Below are positions 33,346 through 43,103 of a stretch of 64,000 nucleotides of DNA, in pieces. The DNA is from Promineifilum sp. (lineage in GTDB: Bacteria; Chloroflexota; Anaerolineae; Promineifilales; Promineifilaceae). The translations under genes were made by a program, and so were the position numbers. The number at the start of each line of letters is the position of its first letter. Within the stretch, counting starts at the first letter, position 1. The DNA lies in assembly GCA_017983515.1 (NCBI GenBank), contig JAGOBF010000004.1, positions 1 through 64,000 of the forward strand, written 5' to 3'. Below the pieces are notes generated by a model. It did not search any database and was not told where the DNA came from. It saw nothing but the letters and a program-made list of their open reading frames with translations.

Positions 33346-35850
33346 GTGAGGCGTGACGAGCCGGTCTCCGGCGGCCTGTCGTCTGTTGTCGGCCGTTTCC
33401 TGCCGGCCGCCGCTCTCCTTCTTCTGGCCTTCGGCCTGCGCGCCCATCGTATTGGCGATCAGCGTGTGTGGTGGGACGAGGGCTGGTCGGTCTGGGTCGC
33501 CCGCTTCTCGCCGCTGGAAATCCTGCGTCAGACGGGCCACGACGTCCACCCGCCGCTTTACTTTGAACTGCTCCATTTCTGGCGCGCGCTCAGCGGCGAC
33601 AGCGAGGCGGCCCTGCGGCTGTCGGCGGCCTTCCTGGGCTTGCTGACGGTGGCTCTGACTTATGCTCTCGGCCGGCGCATGGCCCGTGGCACACTCGACG
33701 CCCGTCACGCCTCCTGGACTGGCCTGTTGGCCGCGCTCTTCCTGAGCGTTTCCCGTTTTGCCATCGCCTGGTCGCAGGAGATTCGCATGTATGCCCTGGC
33801 GTCGCTGCTGGCCGTGCTGGCCGGGTGGGCGGCGAGGCGGGTATGGGATCGCGGTTTGGGGCGTGACGCGGCGCTCTACGTCCTGGCGATGGTCGCCGGA
33901 CTCTATACGCTCTACCTGTTCGCGCCGGTATGGTTGGCGGTGAATGTGGCCTGGCTGTGGGTGTGGCGCGACGGGGCCGGCCGCCGACGGGAATTCTGGC
34001 GTTGGGCGGGGCTGCAACTGCTCGTCCTGATGCTCTTCCTGCCCTGGCTGTGGTATGCGGCCGGCGGCTTTCTGAACACGGCCGCGGCCACGCCCATCGG
34101 TTTGCTCGATTTTTTCCACATCTACTGGACGGTGCTGACCGTCGGCATTCCCGTCGACGTCGCCCAATTTAACCGGCTGACGTTGCCGGCAGCGGCGCTG
34201 TTTCTGGCGGCCGTGGCGGCGTTGATAGGGCGAGCAATGACCCACAGACCGCAGGCTACTCGCGTCCGTTCGGTCGTCACGCGCAGGCCTTCACCTGATG
34301 CCTCGCCGGCTCCCCTGCTCGCCCGTTCGCCCGCCCGCGACGTAGCCCTTTTGATAGCCGTCCTCCTGATCCCGGCCGTCATCGTCTATATCGTCTCATT
34401 GCCGAAGCAGAACTTCTACAATCCGCCCTTTAATCCGCGTTATCTGGTAATTTTCACGCCGTTCTACAGTATTTTGCTGGCCTGGGGGTTGGCTGCGCTG
34501 GGGGCCTGGGTAGCGGGGGCGCAAGGGAGACTGGGCAAGCACGGCTCGTCGCTCAATGCGCTGCTTGAGGGCCGGCGACCGGTGCTCGGCGGTCTGGTCA
34601 CACTCATTCTGGCCCTTTTCTTCGTCGCCGTCGCCCTGGTCGGCCTATGGCCTTACTTTCCGGGGCGTGTGCTCATCGACGATTACCCTTCGCTGGTTAG
34701 CACGATCAACGCCTACCGGCAGCCGGGCGATGCGGTGCTGCTCTATAGCGACACTGATTGGCCCATTTTCGCTTATCACCATCCCCAACCGTGGCGCGGC
34801 GTGCCCCATCTGTGGGCGGTCACGCCGCAGGTCGCGGCCGACTTCCTGGAGCCGATCTGGGATGACCACGATGCTGTCTGGCTGGTGACGACGCCCTACA
34901 GCGCTGGCGGCGATCCGCAACGCCACATCCCGACCTGGCTGGCCGGCCGGGCCACGGTCGTGCGCGAATTCACCTACAAGGACATGGCCCTGACGCTCTA
35001 TGCCCATGCGGATGAACGAGCCGTGACGGTCGATCGGCTCACTGGCAGCCGGCCGGCAAATGTGATCGACGTTCCGCTGCCCGGCGGCGGCCTTCTCAGC
35101 GGTTACGATCAGGCCGCGCGCGACTTCAAAAGCGGCGATACGATCCATCTGTTTCTCTATAGGCCAGGGGGAGAGGCTGCACATACGGAAATCGGCCTGA
35201 TCGACGACGCCGGCCGGCTATGGCAGCCCACGCCACTTGCTCTGCCGCCCGCCGAAGGCCTGTCCCGGCAGCAGGTGGACCTCCTCGTGCCGCCGGAAGC
35301 GCCGTCGGGCCGCTATCGCTTTTACATTCTCGACCGGGCCGGAGAACCGGCCGCCTTCGGCGCCCTGAACGTGCGTCAAAAGCAGGCGACCTTTCTGACC
35401 TCTGGCGATGTGACGATAACCAACCGCATCGACGCACCTTTCGCCGGCGGCATCCGGCTACTGGGCTATGACCTGAGCGTACGGGCAGCCACCGCGGGCG
35501 AAGCGCTGGACTTGACCCTCTTCTGGTCGTCGGACGGCGACCTGGGGCAGCGGTACAAGGTCTTCACCCACGTGCTGGGCGACGTGTTCAACGCCGACAG
35601 CGGCAATTTCATTTGGGGACAAGTGGACAGCGAGCCGGCGGCCGGAACGCGGCCGACGACGACCTGGCGCGGCGCGGAAGTCATTGTCGACGAGTACGCC
35701 ATTCCCATCGCGTCGGGCGCGGTGCCGGGCGTCTATCGCCTGGAAGTGGGCCTGTACGATTCGCTCACCGGCCAGCGGCTGCCCGTCCTGGGGCCCGACG
35801 GCGCGCCCGCGGCCGATCACCTCATTCTCACTGACATCACAATCGAGTAG
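33346..35850 (+). CDS. GT39-like membrane glycosyltransferase
   Basis: The start is a GTG at 33346, 10 bp after the previous stop in a small direct repeat (GAGGCGTGACGAG twice), so the exact start is uncertain. The 834-residue protein has about ten membrane helices in its first 440 residues. WWDEGWSVW near residue 43 and HPPLYFELLHFW place it in the GT39/ArnT superfamily (dolichyl-phosphate-mannose-protein mannosyltransferase-like, PF13231), with the acidic residues of the first loop. The C-terminal 400 residues are soluble and beta-rich, probably extracytoplasmic. It would transfer sugars from polyprenyl-phosphate donors; acceptor unknown. The gene at 37310 is a relative. Confidence 0.8.
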   Translation: MRRDEPVSGGLSSVVGRFLPAAALLLLAFGLRAHRIGDQRVWWDEGWSVWVARFSPLEILRQTGHDVHPPLYFELLHFWRALSGDSEAALRLSAAFLGLLTVALTYALGRRMARGTLDARHASWTGLLAALFLSVSRFAIAWSQEIRMYALASLLAVLAGWAARRVWDRGLGRDAALYVLAMVAGLYTLYLFAPVWLAVNVAWLWVWRDGAGRRREFWRWAGLQLLVLMLFLPWLWYAAGGFLNTAAATPIGLLDFFHIYWTVLTVGIPVDVAQFNRLTLPAAALFLAAVAALIGRAMTHRPQATRVRSVVTRRPSPDASPAPLLARSPARDVALLIAVLLIPAVIVYIVSLPKQNFYNPPFNPRYLVIFTPFYSILLAWGLAALGAWVAGAQGRLGKHGSSLNALLEGRRPVLGGLVTLILALFFVAVALVGLWPYFPGRVLIDDYPSLVSTINAYRQPGDAVLLYSDTDWPIFAYHHPQPWRGVPHLWAVTPQVAADFLEPIWDDHDAVWLVTTPYSAGGDPQRHIPTWLAGRATVVREFTYKDMALTLYAHADERAVTVDRLTGSRPANVIDVPLPGGGLLSGYDQAARDFKSGDTIHLFLYRPGGEAAHTEIGLIDDAGRLWQPTPLALPPAEGLSRQQVDLLVPPEAPSGRYRFYILDRAGEPAAFGALNVRQKQATFLTSGDVTITNRIDAPFAGGIRLLGYDLSVRAATAGEALDLTLFWSSDGDLGQRYKVFTHVLGDVFNADSGNFIWGQVDSEPAAGTRPTTTWRGAEVIVDEYAIPIASGAVPGVYRLEVGLYDSLTGQRLPVLGPDGAPAADHLILTDITIE

Positions 35851-35935
35851 CACGAACGAACGCTCACATCCCAGGATATAAACGGCGGCTGAAGGTTCAT
35901 GCACCTCCGGGATCGTTCGGCTATCCTAAGGGACA

Positions 35936-37201
35936 ATGCGTATCTATCTGTTCTGCGCCACCCTGTTGATCCTGCTGACCGGTTGCACCACACCGGCCGC
36001 TGTGCCCCCAAGCACCGCCTTACCTGTGCCGCCGGCGGGAACGGATGGCATAACGACGGTCGCTGCGGAGGCCACGCCTTTCGCCGAGGTCTCCCCGGCG
36101 GCGACATCACAGATCTTCGTGCCCCTACTGCCGGGCAGTGGGCAACTGCCGGCGTCCACAACTTCGCCCACGCCTGAGCCTGCCATCGTGCCGCCGGAGG
36201 AGGCGACTGTCGAGCCGGCCGCGCCCGCGCCGCCACCCGCGCCCACCGGCACGCCTTACGTCAGTTTCATCCCCGACTACACGCCGCGCCCCGAACTGGG
36301 CCCGAGCAAGATGGGGATCCATGTGGCCCGGCCCAACAGCCCGGCTATCATGGAGTTCGTGCGCGCCGCGCAGCCGGCGGTGGTCAAGGGTGTCGATGAT
36401 CTTGGTTTTCTGGCCGAGGTCAAAGCCGTTTCGCCCGGCACGGTGACAATCGGACGGTTTTCCGTCGATCCCCAGGATTACAACGGTGAACCGGAAGGAG
36501 TGGCCGCCGCCCTGGTGGCCCGGCAATTGCCGCAGATGCTGCTGCACCCGGCCGTCGACTACTGGGAAGGTTGGAACGAGCCGGATCCCAATCTCGACCG
36601 GATGGACTGGTACGCGCGCTTCGAGGCCGAGCGCGTGCGGCAATTGGCGCAGCACGGGCTGCGCGCGGCCGTGGGCGGGTTCTCCACTGGCGTGCCGGAG
36701 CTGGATGAATTCGTGTTGTTCGTGCCGGCTATCGAGGAAGCCAAAGCCCACGGCGGCATTCTCACCCTGCATGAATATGCTGCGCCCGACCTGACCTTTC
36801 TGTTCGGTGACGCGCTGCCGGGGTTCCCGGCCTACGCCGACCGTGGGCCGCTCATGTTCCGCTACCGTTGGTTCTATCGCGACGTGCTGGAGCCGCGCGG
36901 TCTGGTCGTGCCGCTGGTCATCTCCGAGGCGGGCATCGACGGCATCATCGGTAACCGGCCGGGGCCAGACGGCCTGGGTTGGCAGGATTTTCAGTCGTTT
37001 TGGGTGGAGCAAGGCTGGGGGCCGGACGGGCAGACAGCTTATCTTAATCAGCTCCAGTGGGTCGATAACGAGGCGCGACAGGACTCCTACGTGATCGGCT
37101 ATACGCTGTTCACGGCCGGTGGCGGCAGCGCCTGGCCCACTTATGAACTAGCGCCTTTTCTACCCCGTCTGGCGGAGTATGTCGCCAGTCAATCGCCATA
37201 A
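35936..37201 (+). CDS. Glycoside hydrolase-like (clan A, TIM-barrel) lipoprotein
   Basis: The 421-residue product has a short lipoprotein signal (LILLTGC, cysteine 17), a long Pro/Thr/Ala linker to about residue 110, and a barrel domain beginning KMGIHVARPN. YWEGWNEPDP (glutamate after N-x position as in acid/base NEP motifs) and VISEAGID (possible nucleophile) fit clan A glycosidases such as GH39/GH5-like proteins. It has no clear assignment to a characterised family. It lies between two GT39-like membrane proteins, suggesting surface glycan work. Confidence 0.7.
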   Translation: MRIYLFCATLLILLTGCTTPAAVPPSTALPVPPAGTDGITTVAAEATPFAEVSPAATSQIFVPLLPGSGQLPASTTSPTPEPAIVPPEEATVEPAAPAPPPAPTGTPYVSFIPDYTPRPELGPSKMGIHVARPNSPAIMEFVRAAQPAVVKGVDDLGFLAEVKAVSPGTVTIGRFSVDPQDYNGEPEGVAAALVARQLPQMLLHPAVDYWEGWNEPDPNLDRMDWYARFEAERVRQLAQHGLRAAVGGFSTGVPELDEFVLFVPAIEEAKAHGGILTLHEYAAPDLTFLFGDALPGFPAYADRGPLMFRYRWFYRDVLEPRGLVVPLVISEAGIDGIIGNRPGPDGLGWQDFQSFWVEQGWGPDGQTAYLNQLQWVDNEARQDSYVIGYTLFTAGGGSAWPTYELAPFLPRLAEYVASQSP

Positions 37202-37309
37202 GGGGCAAGGATTACTTCGCCCAATGCTCCGTCAGAGACGATAATTTCCGATGGTTTAAAACGAGTTTGCTTTTCTGCCTCTACTCTCGATACTCCTTAA
37301 TTATCATTC

Positions 37310-39337
37310 ATGTCCTCTCCCATGATGTCGTTATCCAAGCGCAAGCCCTTCTACGCTTTTCTTTTCGCGGCTATCTTGCTGGTGGGGCTGGCGTTGCGTC
37401 TGCGCGGTCTGGACACAACCGGCTTGTGGGGCGATCAGGCCTTCACGCTCAATACGGCCATGCGTTGGGTCAACGGCGGCGCCATGCCCTTGGCGGCCAA
37501 TAAATCGTCGGTCGGCTTCGTCAACCCGCCGATGATCGAATATCTCTATGCGGCCGCTCTGTGGCTGTGGAGCGACATCCTCAGCGTCTCGCTGCTCACG
37601 CTTCTGGGCGGGCTGGCGGCCGTGGTCGTCACCGGGGTGGTGACGGCGCGTCTCTTCGGCCGCCGCGCCGCGCTGTGGGCTGCCCTGGCGTTAGCCGTTG
37701 CGCCGTGGGCCGTCTTCTGGAGCCAGCTCATCTGGAACCAGACCCTGGTGCCACCGTTGGCGGCCCTGACGTTGGGAGGCTTGATGCTCTATCTGGCCGA
37801 ACGGCCGCGCGCCCTGTACCTCATTGTCTCGTTGGCTGCGGCGGCGGCCTTGACGCAGGTGCACCCCGGCACGGCGATCCAGCTGGTGACCATCGCCCTG
37901 GCGCTGCTCATCTTCCGGCGGCGCGTCTCCTGGGGCCACGTCCTGGCCGGCGCGGCCGTCTTCGGACTGCTCTATTTGCCTTATCTGGTCTATCAGATTG
38001 GCACGGGCTGGGCCGACTTGCGGGCCGTGGGGCAGGTGGCCGGGCAGGAGTCGCTATTCAGCAGCGCGGCCGCGCTGCTCAGCCTGGACCTGATCCGCGC
38101 CCAGGGACTTTACCGCTCTGTGCCCGGTGTCGTCGCCTTCGACCATCTGGCGACGGGTCTGTTTCTTGTCTCGCTGGCACTGGTAATGTGGCGCTTGTGG
38201 CAACAAAGGCGTGAGCAGTATCCGGTTGTGCAACATGATTCGCCCGATGCGTTCATGACCGCCTCGCTGTCGTCAGCTGACCACCGGCCATCCGAACGAA
38301 TCGCCCTGGTTATTCTCTGGCTGTGGTTCCTCATGCCCCTGCTGTTTTACCTGCGCTCCTCAGTGTACTTGCAGAACTACTATCTGCTCGGCCAATGGCC
38401 GGCTCACTTCATGTTCCTGGGTATTGGGCTGGACACCGCCCAACGCGCGGCCGGGAGGCTGGCCGCGCGGGCCGCAATGCCCGGCCGGCGTCGCCTGTGG
38501 GCGGCCGCGGGTCTTTTTCTGCCGATTCTCTTCGTACTCTCCGCTGCTTATCAAATCTTTTTTACGCTGCGTTATCAGGACGCGCGAGCGGCCGGCAACG
38601 GCCCGGACATGCAGGTGCGCCACGCCCGGGCCATGATCGCCACGTCGCGCGAGCTGTTGGGGAGCAATGAGGCCGAGCGGCTGGTGGGCCTCGGCCGCGG
38701 CTCTCAGGTCGAAAGCTCCGATCTGGCGCTCCTGCAGGAATTTGTCGACCCGAATCGAGTGATCCTGGCCGACGGCGACCTGGCGCTGCCGTTGCCCCGG
38801 CCCAATGCCTTGTTTCTCAACACGCGCCCCGGCAGTCTGGCCTCCTATTCGCTGGCCGACCAGGCCGTTTCCCTCCCCGATGCGGCTATTCCGGTCAAAG
38901 ACCAGCTATGGCAATTCTACCGCTGGGCGGAACCGGAAGCCGGCGACAAGGCCCCATCCCTGGCGAGTTGGAATCTTGGTCTCGATCTAGTCGGCTACTT
39001 TCCGGGCGAACTGCATCCGGGGCAGGAGTTGATCATCGTCCTAACCTGGGATATCGCCGGCCAGCCGCCCAGTGACGTGTATCATTTCGGGGTCTACGTT
39101 CTGGATGAGCAGGACGCGATCGTAGCGCAGCACGACGGGCCCGGCTTCGACAGCAATCAGTGGCGGGTGGGCGACGGCTTCATCACCTATCACCGTCTGG
39201 CCATCCCGGCCGATTTGCCCGCCGGGACCTATCGGACGGCCATCGCTCTCTACTCCTGGCCCGAGCTGATGCGCGCTGAACGGGTCGGCGGCACTAATAC
39301 CGTCTACCTGGAGACAATCTCCCTGGCCCGGCCCTAA
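37310..39337 (+). CDS. GT39-like membrane glycosyltransferase
   Basis: This 675-residue protein has a first helix at about 12-30, LWGDQAFTLN in the place of the WWDE motif of its neighbour, VNPPMIEYLYAAALWLW matching the HPPLYF loop, and about nine more helices to residue 400. The C-terminal part is soluble and beta-rich (GELHPGQELIIVLTWDI), as in the gene at 33346. The missing histidine and changed acidic pair suggest altered specificity. It probably works with the neighbouring lipoprotein and GT39 relative on cell-surface glycans; substrate unknown. Confidence 0.75.
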   Translation: MSSPMMSLSKRKPFYAFLFAAILLVGLALRLRGLDTTGLWGDQAFTLNTAMRWVNGGAMPLAANKSSVGFVNPPMIEYLYAAALWLWSDILSVSLLTLLGGLAAVVVTGVVTARLFGRRAALWAALALAVAPWAVFWSQLIWNQTLVPPLAALTLGGLMLYLAERPRALYLIVSLAAAAALTQVHPGTAIQLVTIALALLIFRRRVSWGHVLAGAAVFGLLYLPYLVYQIGTGWADLRAVGQVAGQESLFSSAAALLSLDLIRAQGLYRSVPGVVAFDHLATGLFLVSLALVMWRLWQQRREQYPVVQHDSPDAFMTASLSSADHRPSERIALVILWLWFLMPLLFYLRSSVYLQNYYLLGQWPAHFMFLGIGLDTAQRAAGRLAARAAMPGRRRLWAAAGLFLPILFVLSAAYQIFFTLRYQDARAAGNGPDMQVRHARAMIATSRELLGSNEAERLVGLGRGSQVESSDLALLQEFVDPNRVILADGDLALPLPRPNALFLNTRPGSLASYSLADQAVSLPDAAIPVKDQLWQFYRWAEPEAGDKAPSLASWNLGLDLVGYFPGELHPGQELIIVLTWDIAGQPPSDVYHFGVYVLDEQDAIVAQHDGPGFDSNQWRVGDGFITYHRLAIPADLPAGTYRTAIALYSWPELMRAERVGGTNTVYLETISLARP

Positions 39338-39516
39338 TGGGGAAGGCATCGACAGATTACGGCGATGGCCCAGATTGCTCGCCGGCGCGCTCACACCTGC
39401 TCAGCCCCCACCAGCCAATCAGGATCGTTGAAACATGAGCGACTCTGGCACGACATTCCTCCTTGGGCTATTATCGGGCGTCTTGGGTCGACTTTTTTCT
39501 TTTGACGGACGTACCT

Positions 39517-40305
39517 ATGAACGCAGAAGATGAATTGTTGCTGACTTCTTCTGAGCCTGATCGTGCCTGGCGATTCGATCTCGTGTTGCCTATGCTCCTC
39601 CGGCCGCGGGCGACGATGGCCCGCATCGTCGAGCATCAGCGACCGACCTGGCGGACGCCCCTGGCGCTGGTCATCCTGGCGGCCATCGGTAACGCGCTGG
39701 CGGCCGGATCGATCAAGGCCGCTGCGGCCGCTTCCGGCCAGATCACCTTTCCGCCCGGCTTTGAATTCTACACGCCGGAGCAGCAGGCTCAGTTCCAGCA
39801 AGCGGCCACGGCCACTAACAATTCAACCTTCAACTATCTACTGCCCGCGCTGGGCGCGGTCTTGAGCGTGATCGTGGTCTGGTTCCTGATCGGCTGGCTG
39901 CTACATCTGATTCAGACTCTATTCGGCGGCCGCGGCAGCAGCCGGGCCACGCTTAGCGTCGCCGCCTGGTCGTTTCTGCCGATAGTCGTGCGCTTTGCCG
40001 TGCAAATCGTCGTCATGCTCACATCCGACCAACTCATCGCCGGGCCGGGTTTATCCGGCTTCGCGCCGGCAGGCGAAGGGGTTGGCCGCGCCCTGCTGGC
40101 CGGGGTGCTGTCCACGGTCGACATCTATCTACTGTGGCAAATCATCCTGTTGTACATCGGCGCTCACCTGAGCAGCCAGCTCACGCGGGCCAAGGGCTGG
40201 GCGGCCGTTCTGTTGACGATGGTGATCGTGCTGGCCTTGCGCGCTTTGCCCGCGGCCCTCATGGCCCAGTTCGGCGGCCTGACGGTGATCCGGCCCTTCC
40301 TGTAG
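39517..40305 (+). CDS. Yip1 domain membrane protein
   Basis: The ATG at 39517 gives 262 residues; upstream codons look non-coding. The soluble N-terminus reads RFDLVLPMLLRPRATMARI, a Yip1-family entry, followed by five predicted helices. Bacterial Yip1 proteins are common next to ABC exporters, without a known function. It lies 40 bp upstream of the LolD-like ATPase and probably starts that operon. Confidence 0.8.
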   Translation: MNAEDELLLTSSEPDRAWRFDLVLPMLLRPRATMARIVEHQRPTWRTPLALVILAAIGNALAAGSIKAAAAASGQITFPPGFEFYTPEQQAQFQQAATATNNSTFNYLLPALGAVLSVIVVWFLIGWLLHLIQTLFGGRGSSRATLSVAAWSFLPIVVRFAVQIVVMLTSDQLIAGPGLSGFAPAGEGVGRALLAGVLSTVDIYLLWQIILLYIGAHLSSQLTRAKGWAAVLLTMVIVLALRALPAALMAQFGGLTVIRPFL

Positions 40306-40345
40306 GCCGACATAGCCCCTATTGAGGCGAACCCCAATCCATCCA

Positions 40346-41167
40346 ATGAATACCCTCACCCAGACCGGCCCGGCCGCAGCCCCGCAAGGGGCGGCCGATT
40401 TCCAAACGAAAGCGAAGGTCGCCGCCCCGCTGGAAGCGACCCAGGCCGCGCCGTTTATCACCACCACCAACCTGCGCAAGTCGTTCCAGATGGGGCCGAC
40501 GGTGGTCCATGCCTTGGCCGGCGTCAACATTGCCATCGAAGGGGGTACGTTCCAGGCCATCATGGGGCCGTCGGGTTCCGGCAAAAGCACCTTGCTCTAT
40601 TTGCTCGGGGGGCTCGACCGGCCGACGGCCGGCCACATCGTCGTGGGCGGTCATGAGATCGACAAACTCGACGAGAACGCCCTGGCCGCCTATCGCCGCC
40701 GCTTCATCGGCTTCGTTTTCCAGTCCTTCAATCTCATCCCCAGCCTCAGCGCCTGGGAGAACGTCGCTTTCCCCATGCGCTTCGCCGGCATCTCGCGACG
40801 CGAGCGACAAAAGCGCGCCTTCGCCCTGCTGGAGCGAGTGGGGCTGGCCGACCGGCGAGGACACAAGCCGACTGAGCTATCCGGCGGCCAGCAACAACGC
40901 GTGGCTATCGCCCGCTCGCTGGTCAACGAGCCGCGCCTGGTGATGGCCGACGAGCCGACCGGCAACCTCGACACCGCCAGCGGCCAAAGTATCATGGAGC
41001 TGCTGGCCGAGTTGCATCGCGACGGCCGCACCATTCTGGTGGTCACCCACGACCCGCGCATGGCCGCCTATGCCACCCACCAAATCTTGCTGCTCGACGG
41101 CCGTGTCGTCAGCGAGGAAACTTATCGGGCAGGAACAGAACTCGTCCACACGCCCACACCCTCGTAA
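40346..41167 (+). CDS. ABC transporter ATP-binding protein (LolD/MacB type)
   Basis: The 273-residue ATPase has about 40 poorly conserved N-terminal residues, then Walker [11 protein letters not shown]-loop GFVFQSFNLIPSLSAWENV, signature [13 protein letters not shown], Walker B LVMADEPTGNLD and H-loop VVTHDPRMAAY. FNLIP and DEPTGNLD are marks of the LolD/MacB/FtsE subfamily, which drive mechanotransmission rather than classic transport. The ATG at 40346 is preferred over a TTG at 40322. Its stop overlaps a possible ATG of the next gene (TAATG at 41165). Confidence 0.93.
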   Translation: MNTLTQTGPAAAPQGAADFQTKAKVAAPLEATQAAPFITTTNLRKSFQMGPTVVHALAGVNIAIEGGTFQAIMGPSGSGKSTLLYLLGGLDRPTAGHIVVGGHEIDKLDENALAAYRRRFIGFVFQSFNLIPSLSAWENVAFPMRFAGISRRERQKRAFALLERVGLADRRGHKPTELSGGQQQRVAIARSLVNEPRLVMADEPTGNLDTASGQSIMELLAELHRDGRTILVVTHDPRMAAYATHQILLLDGRVVSEETYRAGTELVHTPTPS

Positions 41168-41205
41168 TGACCGGGCGAACAGACAGACGCTTACAGAGAA
41201 CGTCT

Positions 41206-43059
41206 ATGAATCCACACGCTAATCGTATCAGACACGCGATCCGACCCTTGATCTGGCTGGTCTTGCTGGCCGGCTTGTTGGCTCTGCCGGCCGTCTCGCT
41301 GGCCCAGCAGGCCACAGAAACGCCGACCGCCACGGCCACGCTCGAACCGACGCCGGCCGGACCGCTAGCCATCACCGCTATCCAGCCGGACACGCTCATC
41401 AACGACGTGGCCGTCGAACTGGTCGTGACCGGCCGCGGCTTCGTCAATGGCTCCGTCGTGGTGATCAATAATTTCGGCGGGCTGGAAACGGTATTCGTCA
41501 GCGGCAGCGTGCTGCGGGCCACCGTGCCGCCGGGCTTGTCGCCCGGCCGCTACACTGTGAAGGTGGTCAACCCCGACGCCGCCACGGCCGAATTGCCAGA
41601 GGCGCTCAAGATCGTCTTGCCGGCCGGGCCGACGAATACCCCCGAAGCCAGCCCCACCCCGGCCCCAACCGACTTCGTACGGCCCCTGCTCGTCGTGGCC
41701 TCCTATGGGGCCAGCGCGCCAAAAATCACCCCCGGCCAGAATCTCGATTTCGAGATGACCCTGGCGAACGCGGGGCAGGCCATGGCTACCAACGTCGTCG
41801 CCACCTTCACCAGCGGCGATTTCGTGCCGCGCGAGACCGGTGGCGTTCGCGCCCTGGGCACGCTTGGCCCCGGCCAGACGGCCCGCTTCTGGCAGCCGCT
41901 CTTCGCCACGGCCGACCTGCGCGGCAGTGCCACGGCGGTGCTCAAAGTCGTGGCGACCTATACCGACGTCAACGGCCAGAGCTATGAGTCGGCTTTCGAG
42001 CTATCGTTCCCGGTTGTGCCCTCGGGCGGGGGCGGTGCGGCGGCCACGGCCACGCCCACAGCGACGCCGACGGGCACCCCCGGCCCGCGCCAACGGCCGC
42101 AGTTGGTGGTGACCACGAACAATACTGACCCGGCCCAATTACAGCCGGGCAGCCGCTTCGCCCTGAACCTGACCGTTGACAATCTGGGCCAGGCCAATGC
42201 CCGCAACGTCACGCTCATTCTGGGCGGCGGCAGCGGCGGCAGTTCCACCGTCGACGGCACGCCGGAGCCGGGCGGCCTGGCCGGGGCGGGCGGCTCATTC
42301 ACGGAGTTCGCCCCCATAGGCTCGTCGAACGTCAGCCCGCTCGGCGACCTGCCCGTGGGCGATGCCCGCGACGCGTCACTGCAACTCATCGTCAACACCA
42401 CTACCAAGCCGGGAGCCTATCCGGTGAAGGTATCGTTCGTCTATACCGACGACAAGGGCGTGAGCTACGTCGACGATCAGGTGATCACCCTGCTTGTCTT
42501 CCAGACGCCGCAGGTCCAAATGGATTTCTATACCCAGCCGCCGCCGTTCTTCGCCGGGCAGCCGGGCGGATTGCCGTTGCAGTTGGTGAACACGGGCCGC
42601 AATTCGGTGATCTTCGGCAATTTCAGCGTGACGGCCGAGGAAGCCGAGCTGACTAATAACGCCATCTTCGTCGGCGCGCTGGAACCGGGCGGGTTCTTTC
42701 CGCTCGACGCCCTGATTACCCCCTTGGAGGCCGGGCCGCTGGAGCTGCTGTTGAGCGTCAACTATACGGATGATTTCAGTCGCCCGGCGGTTATCACGCA
42801 AACCCTGACCATCGAGGTAATGGAAGACGTCCCGTTCGAGCCAGTCGATCCCGGTCTGGAAGGCGAAGGGATTGACGGTGGCGGCGAATTTCCCGTCGAA
42901 GAGAACTCGGGCGGCGATCAGTCGCTGCTCGATAGGCTGTGGCGCTTCTTGCGTGGCCTGTTCGGGCTGGGCAGCGAGTCGGGCGGCGGCGGCGACCAAC
43001 CGAGTGAGGAGTTTGTGCCCGTCGAGCCGGGGTTTGAGGTAGAGCCTCCGCCCGGATGA
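41206..43059 (+). CDS. Secreted IPT/TIG and CARDB-domain protein
   Basis: From the ATG at 41206 (AGAGAA upstream) the product has 617 residues; an ATG at 41167, coupled to the previous stop, would add 13. A signal peptide ends near LAQQ, followed by an IPT/TIG domain (ITAIQPDTLINDVAVELVVT), and at least three CARDB-like beta modules, each opening like RPLLVVASYGASAPKITPG or RPQLVVTTNN. A short hydrophobic stretch near LWRFLRGLFGL lies before an acidic tail. It is in the place usually held by a MacA-type adaptor between ATPase and permease genes, so it may be the extracytoplasmic partner of the complex. Confidence 0.8.
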   Translation: MNPHANRIRHAIRPLIWLVLLAGLLALPAVSLAQQATETPTATATLEPTPAGPLAITAIQPDTLINDVAVELVVTGRGFVNGSVVVINNFGGLETVFVSGSVLRATVPPGLSPGRYTVKVVNPDAATAELPEALKIVLPAGPTNTPEASPTPAPTDFVRPLLVVASYGASAPKITPGQNLDFEMTLANAGQAMATNVVATFTSGDFVPRETGGVRALGTLGPGQTARFWQPLFATADLRGSATAVLKVVATYTDVNGQSYESAFELSFPVVPSGGGGAAATATPTATPTGTPGPRQRPQLVVTTNNTDPAQLQPGSRFALNLTVDNLGQANARNVTLILGGGSGGSSTVDGTPEPGGLAGAGGSFTEFAPIGSSNVSPLGDLPVGDARDASLQLIVNTTTKPGAYPVKVSFVYTDDKGVSYVDDQVITLLVFQTPQVQMDFYTQPPPFFAGQPGGLPLQLVNTGRNSVIFGNFSVTAEEAELTNNAIFVGALEPGGFFPLDALITPLEAGPLELLLSVNYTDDFSRPAVITQTLTIEVMEDVPFEPVDPGLEGEGIDGGGEFPVEENSGGDQSLLDRLWRFLRGLFGLGSESGGGGDQPSEEFVPVEPGFEVEPPPG

Positions 43060-43103
43060 CCCGCAGCCGGTTTGGCGCAAAGTAAACGCTTGGCGGAAAT
43101 GCT

